Translations under genes and position numbers: made by a program
The notes under the pieces: model-generated
Database searches by the model: none
What the model saw: only the letters and a program-made list of their open reading frames with translations
Told to the model about the DNA's origin: nothing
In this document: positions 47,283 through 56,485 of the stretch, in pieces
How the letters are laid out: each line of letters begins with the position of its first letter
Position numbering within the stretch: the stretch's first letter is position 1
Virus record (IMG/VR): IMGVR_UViG_3300046167_000873
Span: 1 to 64,000 of that record
From: a virus
Strand: one strand, 5' to 3'
DNA length: 64,000 nucleotides

Positions 47283-48341
47283 TTATTTTCGGTTAGTTTT
47301 AGATATAGCCTGGACATAATGTCGAACATCTTCAGAGACATAAGACGGACTATCTTCAGCTTGATCATTAGAACCAACTGAAACTTCTTCATTAATTAGA
47401 CCAGTATGTCCTTCCTCTTTTGCAGACTCAGTGAAATACTGTTCTTTAATGATCTTCAATTTTTCAACATATTCATCAATGCTTCCATACTCAATTCCTT
47501 CAGACAATTGACGCAGTTTTTCAGATTGTGTTTGTACCAATCCTTCAGAAACTTCATCAAATGCAAGTTCTTGGGTTGCTTCAGCCATAACGTTATTTAG
47601 TTGAACGTTTTCAGCTTCAACTGCTTCAAGTGCTTCTTCAAGAGAGTTAACTACAGCTACTAGATCTTCAACCAGGTCACTCTTTTCTTCAGGAACATCT
47701 ACGTAAGATTCTGAGAAAAGATTTTTTAGACCGTCGATGAAGTTCTCTGTAACATCAACTTTAATGTTATTTCGAAGTGCTACTTCGTTGGCTTCAAGCC
47801 ACTTCTCAGTAACGTAGTCCATATACTGTTCTACTTGCTCATGAAGTGTAGAAACAGAAGCAGCTACTTGCTCTTCAAGTTCAGCAGCAAAGGCCTCTTC
47901 GAGTTCAGCTTCAATGAGGGTAGCGCGATTATTGATAGTTGCTTCAAAAATCGTAAGTACACGAGTTTGAGCTTCTTCTGAAAGCTCACTACCAGAAAAC
48001 AGTTCTTGCATGTCTTCTTTCATAGCTTTCGCAGGGGTAGCAACACGAGGTGATGGAACACCAGCTCCTGAGTTACTAACTGATGATGCGTTCTTACCTG
48101 ACGTATCAGGTACAGTATCAGCTTCTTTACCAACTTGAGCAAGAGTCTTGTCAAGGAAAGATGATAGATCTTGCTTTGTCATACCTGCAACCTTAGACAT
48201 AAGGTCGCTTAACATTGCTGATTTAGATGCTGTTGGCTTTAACGATGCAGCTGCGGCAGAAGCCTCAGTAACGTCTTCAGCAGACTCAACAACTTCAACA
48301 TCAACCTGATCGGTTACCTCAACGGTATTTTCTTCAGACAT
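47283..48341 (-). CDS. 22: Prohead core scaffolding protein gp22
   Basis: I start at MSEENTVEVTDQVDV (GGAG box upstream). The 352-residue protein is acidic and coiled-coil-rich, with ELSEEAQTRVLTIFEATINNRA and VNSLEEALEAVEAENVQLNN, as expected for the internal scaffold gp22. gp21 protease digests it after assembly. It lies between gp21 and gp23 as in T4. Confidence 0.88.
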   Translation of the reverse strand: MSEENTVEVTDQVDVEVVESAEDVTEASAAAASLKPTASKSAMLSDLMSKVAGMTKQDLSSFLDKTLAQVGKEADTVPDTSGKNASSVSNSGAGVPSPRVATPAKAMKEDMQELFSGSELSEEAQTRVLTIFEATINNRATLIEAELEEAFAAELEEQVAASVSTLHEQVEQYMDYVTEKWLEANEVALRNNIKVDVTENFIDGLKNLFSESYVDVPEEKSDLVEDLVAVVNSLEEALEAVEAENVQLNNVMAEATQELAFDEVSEGLVQTQSEKLRQLSEGIEYGSIDEYVEKLKIIKEQYFTESAKEEGHTGLINEEVSVGSNDQAEDSPSYVSEDVRHYVQAISKTNRK

Positions 48342-48377
48342 TAGATGCACTCCTAATTTTTTACGTTATTAATATAG

Positions 48378-48385
48378 TATTTATA
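48378..48385 (-). promoter_or_regulatory. Late promoter TATAAATA for gp22
   Basis: An exact TATAAATA lies 37 bases before the ATG of gp22 on the minus strand. Confidence 0.9.
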
Positions 48386-48389
48386 TAAA

Positions 48390-49052
48390 TTAATTTCTAG
48401 AGATTTTATTCAAAAAATTCTCGAATATTTCAATCTTCTTTTGCTCTGATAATTGATTACGGCGAACAGAAGCTTCGATCTCTTCTTCAATATCCTCTAT
48501 AGATTTTGAATTAAGTTTACCATTATCCCAGACCCATTCCACTCCTTCCATAATCCCGTTAACAAAAGCATCTGGCGCTGAAGGATCCGCAACGATATCA
48601 GCAGCAGTCGCCAAATGGAAATCATCTTGTACTTCCATGATTCCATCTTTACCTTCTTTAATAGAACCCATACCACGGCTTGAAACACCGAGTTGTGCTC
48701 CGTCTTCTATTAAGCCCCTTGCAATTTGACCCATAGGAGTAGAAGATATTTTGGCTTTACCAATAAAGTTATCTCCTTCACGCTTAAGTTCTGTAATGAT
48801 ATGAGATACACGATCTAAATTGACACCTGGTCCATCAGGGTGACCGAGCTCGCCATATGCGCGACCTTTTTCAACAGATTCTTTTACATAACGATTTACT
48901 TCTCTATCAAGTATGTTAGTATTGTAGAGTCGGCCATTTCGGTTTTTGATATTTCCTTGAAGAAAAATACCTTCGATAAAAAGGTTTTTCTTACCATCTT
49001 TTTCTTCAGTAAGAATTTTAACTGCTTCTGTAACTTCTGTAATAAGTTTCAT
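48390..49052 (-). CDS. 21: Prohead protease gp21
   Basis: The 220-residue protein has YGELGHPDGPGVNLDRVSHII near 68-88 (the catalytic His region) and GVSSRGMGSI near 128 (the Ser of the herpesvirus-protease-like fold) of the T4 gp21 peptidase family. It cleaves gp23, gp22 and itself at LxE or IxE sites. T4 gp21 is 212 residues. Confidence 0.92.
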   Translation of the reverse strand: MKLITEVTEAVKILTEEKDGKKNLFIEGIFLQGNIKNRNGRLYNTNILDREVNRYVKESVEKGRAYGELGHPDGPGVNLDRVSHIITELKREGDNFIGKAKISSTPMGQIARGLIEDGAQLGVSSRGMGSIKEGKDGIMEVQDDFHLATAADIVADPSAPDAFVNGIMEGVEWVWDNGKLNSKSIEDIEEEIEASVRRNQLSEQKKIEIFENFLNKISRN

Positions 49053-49062
49053 TGTTGTGTCC

Positions 49063-49296
49063 TTACGATATGGTGTATGCTACACTAACAGCTTCAATAG
49101 TGCCAGTAGCATTGATCGTATCTGCTGGTGATTTTTCTAGAAAAACAATAGAACCAGTTGGCATTGAAAAAGATCCGCCAGTAGCAATATTAGTAACAAC
49201 ACCTGCAGCGGTTGCATATAACCTTACGACAACAGCATTAGCGACAGTTGTTGGTCCGCTAATGGTCGCTTCTGCATTTAATGGTTTAACTATCAT
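49063..49296 (-). CDS. Small virion-associated or hypothetical protein (77 aa)
   Basis: I start at MIVKPLNAEATISGP, which overlaps the upstream stop as ATGA. The 77-residue beta-rich protein (VVRLYATAAGVVTNIATGG) resembles small capsid-decoration or tail-fibre-type domains. It precedes gp21 in the late head operon. Confidence 0.55.
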   Translation of the reverse strand: MIVKPLNAEATISGPTTVANAVVVRLYATAAGVVTNIATGGSFSMPTGSIVFLEKSPADTINATGTIEAVSVAYTIS

Positions 49297-50015
49297 GATC
49301 CTAACCCGTCCTCTATTAATAAAGCGCAAAACGCTGTTGTGATTCTGGCATTACCAGACCCTACTTTACTTGCCGCGCGAAGATCTATGTCAGCGGTTGC
49401 CCCTATCTCGAGTGGAAACTGAAAATCGTAGTCATAGACTCCACTAAACAATTCCCCTGTGTGTGCAATTCTAAATGCATCCTCACCAGGAAATTTCTTA
49501 TATACGAATAGCGAAGCTGATGCATCAGATGAGGCTGATAACTTTGTCATATACAACTTTGAGTTAGCAGGTACTGTATAAACAGACATCAACGTTTGAG
49601 CTTGTTCAGCAAGTATAAGTGCTACGATATCTCCATTAACAGTTATGTCTATATCGTCAGTATTTTCACTGCCAGTACTTATAAAAGCTCTATTAATCCT
49701 TTTAAATTCTACTGTTCCAGTAGTGCCTGCATTAGAAACTACAATATCTTCTTGTACAAATTCATAATTATCATCCAATCCTTGGACGGTAACTATTTTT
49801 CCATCATCAGCTGTAGAAGCAGCAGCAGTTACTGTCGCAGTATTAGCAGTATCAAAAGCACTCCACGGATAAAGTGTTCCTTCATCCCAAACAGTAGAAG
49901 TAACACCATTACCTAAAGATGGAACAGCACCAAACTTATGCACATGAGAGGTGCCTTTTACGACACCTCTTGAAACGTTTAAACCAAAATCATCTGGATA
50001 ATACGATTGCGACAT
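49293..50015 (-). CDS. Virion structural protein (240 aa)
   Basis: A 240-residue beta-rich protein with LYPWSAFDTANTATVTAA, a VQGLDDNYEFVQEDIVVSN block and AFRIAHTGELFSGVYDYDF. This type is found in marine T4-like phages near the head genes and is annotated as virion structural. The start touches the stop of the acidic protein gene upstream. Confidence 0.65.
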   Translation of the reverse strand: MSQSYYPDDFGLNVSRGVVKGTSHVHKFGAVPSLGNGVTSTVWDEGTLYPWSAFDTANTATVTAAASTADDGKIVTVQGLDDNYEFVQEDIVVSNAGTTGTVEFKRINRAFISTGSENTDDIDITVNGDIVALILAEQAQTLMSVYTVPANSKLYMTKLSASSDASASLFVYKKFPGEDAFRIAHTGELFSGVYDYDFQFPLEIGATADIDLRAASKVGSGNARITTAFCALLIEDGLGS

Positions 50016-50755
50016 TAGTCAGTCTTCTTGCTTACTTCAGTTTCTGGCCTGTTCCTTTTCCAGATAACTTTACCTTCAGGTGTTTTTGTCTTAATCATTT
50101 TAAAATCAGAGTGGCGTTCTATATCTTCTTTGCGATATTTTTTCTTTGCTTTAGAATCACCGCTTGAACAACTAGCCTCGTCTACTTCTTTTTTTGTAAT
50201 TTTAGGGTTAGTATCAACGTTGCCATCTTTTGTTTCAACATTGCATTTACAATCTTTTTTACCACAAGCTTCACAGCAATCTTCGTCTTCTTCGTCTTCT
50301 TCGAAAATCCAATTGATAAATTCTTGACAACCTTCTTCTGTTGACAGCATCTCTTCTAAAAGTGCGGTCTCTTCAAGTGAAGCTTCTGTCTGTAAGAACT
50401 CGTCAATTGTTTCGTTTATAAATGCTGTTAGATCTTCTTCGCTACCATTACTAATAACGTTTTCTAGAATTTGAGATAAGTCTGAATTTTCAAAATCGCT
50501 TTCATAAACCTCTGCATCTTCTCCTGGCTCGTAGCCTTTACGATGCTTTTTACGAGGAGCCATTTTAGCTTTACTGCCTGCATCATGAGGATGGCCTTTT
50601 TGAGCTTTAACCGCTGGCGCATCTGTAACATCGACATTATCAACATGCTTGTCAATAAAGTCTTGTTCGCCTTGACCCTTCTCATCTTGGTCTAGATATC
50701 CGCCTTCGACTTTTTTCATCTTTTCTAAGATATCTTGTAATAGATCTTTACTCAT
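50015..50755 (-). CDS. Acidic head-operon protein with Cys cluster
   Basis: The 246-residue protein is highly charged: a Lys/His-rich part (KMAPRKKHRKG), an acidic centre (LTAFINETIDEFLQTEAS and a run of Glu/Asp) and CCEACGKKDCKC near 170, a possible metal-binding site. It is located where T4 has the prohead core genes gp67/gp68, but I see no clear match to them. Overlaps its upstream neighbour by 8 bases. Confidence 0.6.
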   Translation of the reverse strand: MSKDLLQDILEKMKKVEGGYLDQDEKGQGEQDFIDKHVDNVDVTDAPAVKAQKGHPHDAGSKAKMAPRKKHRKGYEPGEDAEVYESDFENSDLSQILENVISNGSEEDLTAFINETIDEFLQTEASLEETALLEEMLSTEEGCQEFINWIFEEDEEDEDCCEACGKKDCKCNVETKDGNVDTNPKITKKEVDEASCSSGDSKAKKKYRKEDIERHSDFKMIKTKTPEGKVIWKRNRPETEVSKKTD

Positions 50756-50981
50756 TGGAATATTCCGTATCTTGTATTTGTTCTTCTGATTCTAATTCTA
50801 TGTACTCGTTATCATCTTCTGTTACATTAGAATCAGGATTAAAAACGTTTGAAGCTATACTATGATATTGTTGTGCGACTACTGCGTCTAGCCTATCTGC
50901 CATAGCATTGTCGAAAGCTTGTTGCGCAGCTAACGGTTTATCGTCTAGAGCAGCCGAAATAAAATCTGTAATATCACTCAT
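50748..50981 (-). CDS. Small prohead-core-like protein (77 aa)
   Basis: The 77-residue acidic protein has DKPLAAQQAFDNAMADRLD near 15-33 and an acidic tail. The motif (A-x-AFDNAMADR) resembles prohead core / scaffold proteins (gp67-like) of T4-related phages. It starts an operon after a late promoter. Confidence 0.65.
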   Translation of the reverse strand: MSDITDFISAALDDKPLAAQQAFDNAMADRLDAVVAQQYHSIASNVFNPDSNVTEDDNEYIELESEEQIQDTEYSNE

Positions 50982-51000
50982 AGTTTATTCTCCTTTCCAT

Positions 51001-51008
51001 TATTTATA
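51001..51008 (-). promoter_or_regulatory. Late promoter TATAAATA
   Basis: An exact TATAAATA on the minus strand, 20 bases before the ATG of the small prohead-core-like gene; it would drive the head operon down to gp21. Confidence 0.85.
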
Positions 51009-51022
51009 TAAAAAATACTTTA

Positions 51023-51628
51023 CTATCTTAATGCAATATCCTGCACTTTCGTTGCAATCCTTCCAAGCTTTTTGCCTGTAGTACCTGTGTCTCTATGATC
51101 AGCTAATTGCTCATCCCATACAGAATCAACAATTGCATCAATATCTGCCTGTGTAATCGCTACAGACGCTGCTTCAATCGTAATTAAATCTACGATGTTA
51201 GATCTTACAAGAGAAGTAGAAACACCTTCAGCAAATAAAAATGGGTTTTCTCCAGTTTCTCTTGTATATAAATTGCCGACTACTGTTAATGTATACGCGT
51301 CACCAGAAGCTGCTGGTTGAATTCTCCATCCGTTCTCTAAGAACAATGTAGTACCAACGTTTTGAACATCTGTAACTGGGTCTCCACCTAACACACTTAA
51401 AGCTTTAGGCCATGTCATTCCAGTGCCTTGTTCAGGTGACGCAAGTACCCATTCTTTCCAGGCTTCATAAATGTCTTCTTTAGCATTTATATCGGTGACG
51501 CCTGATGCAATATAAATTATTCTTGAGTAACCATCAAACGCAACTTTTTGATTACCAAACTGAAGCGTTGCCGCGTTCTCGTCTGTCCAGTTGTTAAACG
51601 TTTGATGGTAGTGAAGTCCCATTCCCAT
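51023..51628 (-). CDS. Virion structural protein (201 aa)
   Basis: The 201-residue protein has LQFGNQKVAFDGYSRIIYIAS, a TLFLENGWRIQPAASGDAYTL segment and a C-terminal SVWDEQLADHRDTGTTGKKL, a motif (VWD-x5-H) found in many phage tail structural proteins. It overlaps the large structural gene upstream by 1 base. Confidence 0.65.
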   Translation of the reverse strand: MGMGLHYHQTFNNWTDENAATLQFGNQKVAFDGYSRIIYIASGVTDINAKEDIYEAWKEWVLASPEQGTGMTWPKALSVLGGDPVTDVQNVGTTLFLENGWRIQPAASGDAYTLTVVGNLYTRETGENPFLFAEGVSTSLVRSNIVDLITIEAASVAITQADIDAIVDSVWDEQLADHRDTGTTGKKLGRIATKVQDIALR

Positions 51629-53724
51629 TATTGATTAATCTCAGACCATCCAAGATTGAAGTGTGCTGTTATATCTCCAATAGATGTATTCGATGTTTTA
51701 AAATCAATTGCTGGTTGCAATGGCTTAACTACTACAGTAAAGTAAATCTGATTACCATAGTCTCCACGCATACGACCGTTGCTTGTAATTGTTAACCCTT
51801 GAGTATTTACAGCAGTCGTAAACTCAATGTCTTCATAAAGTTCTGCTGTATTAATGCCAGTTACTTTAATATAAAAATCTTGACCGCCATTTTCGTCAAA
51901 GTTCAATACAGTACTAGCCGAACCAACTATGTCATAAAGTCGAATTGGATACCCTTCTCTGTGCCGCAACACAGCTGGCATACTATACGAGGTAGTTGTT
52001 CCGGTTGTCCAAGAAAATACTCCGTGATCTTCAGTACTACCATTCTCTGAATAGTTTTTAAATGCACCATCTTGGAAATTATTGAATGTTTGGTTTACAT
52101 CAACAAACCCTTTACTACGTACATACGTTGATAACATATGAGCGCCACCACCCCAAAACTTTGGGCGATCTGCAAGAACATAATTATTTGGCTTATACAC
52201 TTCTACGGCGTTATTAGGTAATTGACTTACTGGTACCATCCAAGGAGTGGAACCAGGATTTACCACAAACTCATCGCTGTTGATTGAATATGATGCGTCA
52301 CCACCCCCTAATACAGGATCTAAATAAACTTCAAACTCTACTAGTGCTTCTGAGCCGTCTTGATGATACGCCATAACTTCCATGTAGTTAGGCATATACA
52401 ATGTTCTATTAATGTTACCGCCGGAACCCGCCTCTAAAGTTTTGACTGGACTTAATACACCAATAAGTTCGTAATCCTGACCATTCTCTAACGATGTCGG
52501 ATCAAATGTTTTAGTAATAGTTTCTAGTCTATTACTTCCGATAGTATTAAGATCAATCTCATGCTCTGTTTGCACAGTTGCACACCAAGCAAATATTTTA
52601 GCATCATTTAAATTATTACCAGTATTTTTCATTGCAAAACAAATAGGCAATGAACCGGTTTGAGATGTAGGTTTACCGAAATTATCCGTACCTTCATGAT
52701 AATACTCGTGTATTACGATACGTTGTCCGCGGTGATATGTACCAAACCGAACTCGGCCTGCACCTAACCATTGGACATCAATCCAATAGATATTATCATC
52801 TTGAATCCTTAAATTCATTTGCGATAAACCTGTACCGTCGACAGGGTCGCCGTTGAATTCATCAGATTCAATTATTTTTTCTTGTACACTACCTGTTGCA
52901 GAAGACCTAATAACCAATTTTAATTTATTTGTATTATCGTTAACTCGGAACATATATCCGTTACTAAAGTCGAAATATCCCCAATTTCTAGTAACATTAG
53001 TTCCATAATCATCAGCAGTCAAAGCTACTGTCATCATTGCTGTCTGTGAGAATCCTGGAAAGTAGTGATGATATGTATTAGTAGTATGCGCCACTTGATC
53101 GAAGGATGAATCATTCTCAAAAGTAGTGCCAGGTGCACCTGAAGGGCAAGTCAATTCTAAAGCACGAAGATCACCCGAATGACCAATCGTTCCATTTCCT
53201 ACTCTAAGAGTGGAGAAATCATTTGGCAGTTGGTCATAAGCAAATACATATTCTCCTAAAGCGGTACCAGAAGATACTCTTAGTCTTCCAAATGCATCTA
53301 GTTGTGGGCGGCCTTCGTCAAACCGCATACTCATAGATCCAGTACTATCTACGTCTACTGTATTTTGTGGAGAATTTCCGCCACTGATATTCATATAAGG
53401 AACGTGAAGAATCTCATCACCTTGTATTGTAGCTACGATTGAGCCGTTATACCATAACTCATCCCCTAATACAAGACTTACATTGTTAAAATCTTGTCCA
53501 CTTGGGAATTTCATACCTACATAGCCGGAATCGCTATCTGGCCCTGTAAATATTACAACAGTAAATAATGGAGCGGACGCTCTATAGATTTGATAATCTT
53601 GTTGTAACTGCCAAATATGATTACCGACTCGAGCTGCGTATTGCACACGATGAAACGGCTCATGGCGAATCTTTTTGCCTGTGCTATCTATTGGTACCTG
53701 TACAAAACTTCTTTCGCCCGTCAT
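51628..53724 (-). CDS. Large virion structural protein (698 aa)
   Basis: A beta-rich 698-residue protein with RFDEGRPQLDAFGRLRVSSG near 135 and an YWIDVQWLGAGRVRFGTYHRGQ region near 315. Such proteins are conserved virion-structural components of marine T4-like phages; the motif RLRVS-x-P/GT is typical of tail or fibre-associated parts. A GATAAATA late-like site lies 30 bases upstream. Confidence 0.7.
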   Translation of the reverse strand: MTGERSFVQVPIDSTGKKIRHEPFHRVQYAARVGNHIWQLQQDYQIYRASAPLFTVVIFTGPDSDSGYVGMKFPSGQDFNNVSLVLGDELWYNGSIVATIQGDEILHVPYMNISGGNSPQNTVDVDSTGSMSMRFDEGRPQLDAFGRLRVSSGTALGEYVFAYDQLPNDFSTLRVGNGTIGHSGDLRALELTCPSGAPGTTFENDSSFDQVAHTTNTYHHYFPGFSQTAMMTVALTADDYGTNVTRNWGYFDFSNGYMFRVNDNTNKLKLVIRSSATGSVQEKIIESDEFNGDPVDGTGLSQMNLRIQDDNIYWIDVQWLGAGRVRFGTYHRGQRIVIHEYYHEGTDNFGKPTSQTGSLPICFAMKNTGNNLNDAKIFAWCATVQTEHEIDLNTIGSNRLETITKTFDPTSLENGQDYELIGVLSPVKTLEAGSGGNINRTLYMPNYMEVMAYHQDGSEALVEFEVYLDPVLGGGDASYSINSDEFVVNPGSTPWMVPVSQLPNNAVEVYKPNNYVLADRPKFWGGGAHMLSTYVRSKGFVDVNQTFNNFQDGAFKNYSENGSTEDHGVFSWTTGTTTSYSMPAVLRHREGYPIRLYDIVGSASTVLNFDENGGQDFYIKVTGINTAELYEDIEFTTAVNTQGLTITSNGRMRGDYGNQIYFTVVVKPLQPAIDFKTSNTSIGDITAHFNLGWSEINQ

Positions 53725-53752
53725 CGGTGTTTTCCTTTAGAATTCGTTATCA

Positions 53753-54310
53753 TTATTTATCTTCGCCGAGAGTGAGTTTGGTTTGAACTGTGTTAATCTC
53801 GTCTCTGGCTTCTTCAGCAGTATTTGAAGATTGCAATTCTTTTAATTTTTGTATTTTTTGATCGACTAATGCTTGAGCATCTTCAAATTTCTGATCTGCT
53901 TTTCTTTTAAGAAGATGTGTTTCAATTCGATCTGTATCGGAATTTTTTCGTAAAGCCCATTCGTCTCTATAATTTTGCCAAGTCATAATACCGTCTAAAA
54001 ATTGAGCTTCAACTAATGCAATTACTGAAGTCTCTTGGTCACTCCATTCTTTATCTGCACCTATTTCTGAAACAATTTTCATTTGTGAACAAACGTTTTC
54101 AGCAACAGGCAAGTCTTTTACACAAGGAACAACTACAATTCCTTTTATAGGATGAATAACAATATCCCAATAACTACCAAAACTATGCCAGCCATAATTC
54201 TTTTCAATCATCATTGGTTCGATGATATCAATTATTTCTGGTATAAAAGGCTGTAGTCCTTTCTTTTTTCTATTGCAAGCATTTCTTACTTCATATCTTG
54301 TATAATTCAT
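53753..54310 (-). CDS. Hypothetical protein in structural module (185 aa)
   Basis: The 185-residue protein has a globular N-terminal half (NACNRKKKGLQPFIPEII, WHSFGSYWDIVIHP) and a charged coiled-coil C-terminus from about residue 125. It lies between two large structural genes and might be a chaperone or fibre-assembly protein; no family is clear. Confidence 0.6.
   Translation of the reverse strand: MNYTRYEVRNACNRKKKGLQPFIPEIIDIIEPMMIEKNYGWHSFGSYWDIVIHPIKGIVVVPCVKDLPVAENVCSQMKIVSEIGADKEWSDQETSVIALVEAQFLDGIMTWQNYRDEWALRKNSDTDRIETHLLKRKADQKFEDAQALVDQKIQKLKELQSSNTAEEARDEINTVQTKLTLGEDK
53754..53761 (-). promoter_or_regulatory. Late-promoter variant GATAAATA
   Basis: GATAAATA on the minus strand, one mismatch to TATAAATA, lies 30 bases upstream of the 698-aa structural gene, overlapping the end of the gene before it. 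The same variant with similar spacing precedes gp19. Confidence 0.55.
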
Positions 54311-54323
54311 ATGTCCTCACTAT

Positions 54324-54350
54324 AAAAACTGGGGGCCTATAAGACCCCCC
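54324..54350 (-). terminator. Intrinsic terminator after 688-aa structural gene
   Basis: On the minus strand a GGGGG/CCCCC stem with loop TCTTATAGG is followed by AGTTTTT. It lies between the 688-aa gene and the 185-aa gene. Confidence 0.75.
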
Positions 54351-54362
54351 TCTATACTATAC

Positions 54363-56429
54363 TTATGCAGGATTATCGTAGTTTCTTTCAAGTGGCGCAA
54401 TCAGTGTTATACTGTTTGAAATAGATCGCTGAATTGTTGCCTCAGCAGAAATATATTGAGCAGTATTTAATCCAATCGCTACAGCAGTAATTGGTGCATC
54501 TTCACCAGCTGATGCAGCACCTCGCTGTACGTTCTCATCATATGCATATGACTTCTGCAAAGTTAGAGCTACGATCGAACCAGCCATATCAACGTTAGAA
54601 GCGTCATCAACAATAATTGCAGATGCAGTACCATAATCTGCGCCAGCATTATCACCAGCATCATCGTTTGTAAAGAATACCCTGAAGATTGCATCAGTAT
54701 CATCTACAAGTGTCTGACTAAAGTTCAATGTCAGAATTGCCACAAACGGGAATGTCAAGTTAACGAACTGCGCAGGTGCTACAATCGAAGAACCATCAAC
54801 AGTACCAGATTCATCAGCACCAGTCTGTGCATATGTAAATGTTGTTGTGTTTGTCACAGTAACTTGGAAAGTTCCGTTAAACGAATCCGTCGTAGTGCCT
54901 GTTCCAGAGATTGTAATGTAGTCGTTACTGGTCAATCCATGCGTTCCAGACGTTACAACAGTTACAACGTTTGATGCTCTACTAATCGATGAGATAACAG
55001 CAGCGGCATTAACCTCAGAACCATAACCCCAGAAGTGTAACCTGTTCTGATCGGCTGTAGCAAAGTTGTTAATGTACACACCTTCGTAATCTTCAACTCC
55101 GGGTACATCTGGCTGACCAAGTGTGAATAGATCGTCTCCAACGAAGTTTAATTTCAGTGGAGTAATATCACCACGACGGACACCAGTAACACCAGTATTA
55201 TCATTGATATCAGTTGTCTTACGAAGTTGCGCTTGTATCCACTGATATATGATTTCAGCAGTAGGATTGGTTGTGTGTAATGAACCGGAGTCAGCATCAA
55301 TTTCAACCGTAAAGAATGCAGTTGGAACAGATGTTGGTGGGTTATTATTAAATCCTGTCTGCGAAGTAACATCACCAGAAGCAGCCCACGATATTGTCAT
55401 ATTGTTATAATATGTACCAGAGGCAACAGCAGGAGAAGTATTCTCAGTGGCGTTAGTAGCATTTAAATATGTAAATTCAGTTGCACTTGTTACAGTAATA
55501 GTTGCACCGCCAACACCAGTATTAAATCCGGTTTCAGTTGCACCTGAAATAGTAATCAAATCATTGCTTTCAAGTCCGTGTGCAGCTGAGGCTGTAACAG
55601 TAACAGTTGTACCGTTACCTGTAAGAGTATCGATTGCAATATCATCGCCTGCCGCTGCAGCTTCTGAGTCAGTTACTTTAACGTCAGTAGAGTTAACAAG
55701 CGGGAAACGATATGCTTGATATGTGGTACCAGCTTCAGCACCGATATCTGTTAGGTTAGCAGTATCATATGTTTTAGACCATGTTCGAAGGAATGCTTCA
55801 AAGAATAGACTATAGTTAAAACCATCAGCAGTTGAACCATCAGCGTTTGGATCGCTATAGAACTCAATCGCTTGGTTTGCAGCTCCAGTCAAAACGATAT
55901 CTACTGGTGCGCTTGTTGTGTCATTGATTTGACGATAGTAAATTTGGTCGTTAGAATCCAAACTACCCAACGAAATAAATGAGAACCAACGTTCCGTATC
56001 GTTAGTACCTGGACCAGCGTTAACCGCCCATCCACCTGTTCGAATAAGGTCTACCGTGTATGCACCACGTGAACCAGTATCTGCAACAGCAGCACCACCT
56101 TTAGCACCAGTATCGTCTACTTGGTCGAGGTTCCAACCGTTCGTAAACTCAAACTGCTCATCTGTAATAGGTGTCATTGGGAATGGGAATTTAATCAAAG
56201 TTGTATCATTCTTCCATCGTTCTTTGAGGAAAGAGTAAAGGCACTTTAGTGTTACACCAGAAACAGTCATACCGTTATTGCCTGGATCAACGGCCACATA
56301 GATCAACAAATTGGCTGTGTCAATATGAATCTCAGAAGCAGCTGCCCTAGAACCAGCACCGGTCGTATCGACGGTTGCTGCTAGATCATCTGGATCTGTA
56401 ATGACATCAGCGGCAATAAATTCTGCCAT
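54363..56429 (-). CDS. Large virion structural protein with repeated beta domains
   Basis: The 688-residue protein has two copies of a short repeat, at about 265-330 and 480-545, each with V-x-HGL-x-SND-x-ITISG ... FTY, a beta domain repeated in phage fibre and adsorption proteins. The N-terminal region (residues 1-110) matches the second giant protein in LKE/YLK-type helix and GNNG. It is likely a tail or fibre component. Own late promoter and terminator. Confidence 0.7.
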   Translation of the reverse strand: MAEFIAADVITDPDDLAATVDTTGAGSRAAASEIHIDTANLLIYVAVDPGNNGMTVSGVTLKCLYSFLKERWKNDTTLIKFPFPMTPITDEQFEFTNGWNLDQVDDTGAKGGAAVADTGSRGAYTVDLIRTGGWAVNAGPGTNDTERWFSFISLGSLDSNDQIYYRQINDTTSAPVDIVLTGAANQAIEFYSDPNADGSTADGFNYSLFFEAFLRTWSKTYDTANLTDIGAEAGTTYQAYRFPLVNSTDVKVTDSEAAAAGDDIAIDTLTGNGTTVTVTASAAHGLESNDLITISGATETGFNTGVGGATITVTSATEFTYLNATNATENTSPAVASGTYYNNMTISWAASGDVTSQTGFNNNPPTSVPTAFFTVEIDADSGSLHTTNPTAEIIYQWIQAQLRKTTDINDNTGVTGVRRGDITPLKLNFVGDDLFTLGQPDVPGVEDYEGVYINNFATADQNRLHFWGYGSEVNAAAVISSISRASNVVTVVTSGTHGLTSNDYITISGTGTTTDSFNGTFQVTVTNTTTFTYAQTGADESGTVDGSSIVAPAQFVNLTFPFVAILTLNFSQTLVDDTDAIFRVFFTNDDAGDNAGADYGTASAIIVDDASNVDMAGSIVALTLQKSYAYDENVQRGAASAGEDAPITAVAIGLNTAQYISAEATIQRSISNSITLIAPLERNYDNPA

Positions 56430-56473
56430 CTTTATTCTCCTTTAAAGAGTTTTATTGTTATTATACTTCTGAA

Positions 56474-56481
56474 TATTTATA
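56474..56481 (-). promoter_or_regulatory. Late promoter TATAAATA
   Basis: An exact TATAAATA on the minus strand lies 45 bases before the ATG of the 688-aa structural gene. Confidence 0.85.
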
Positions 56482-56485
56482 CGTT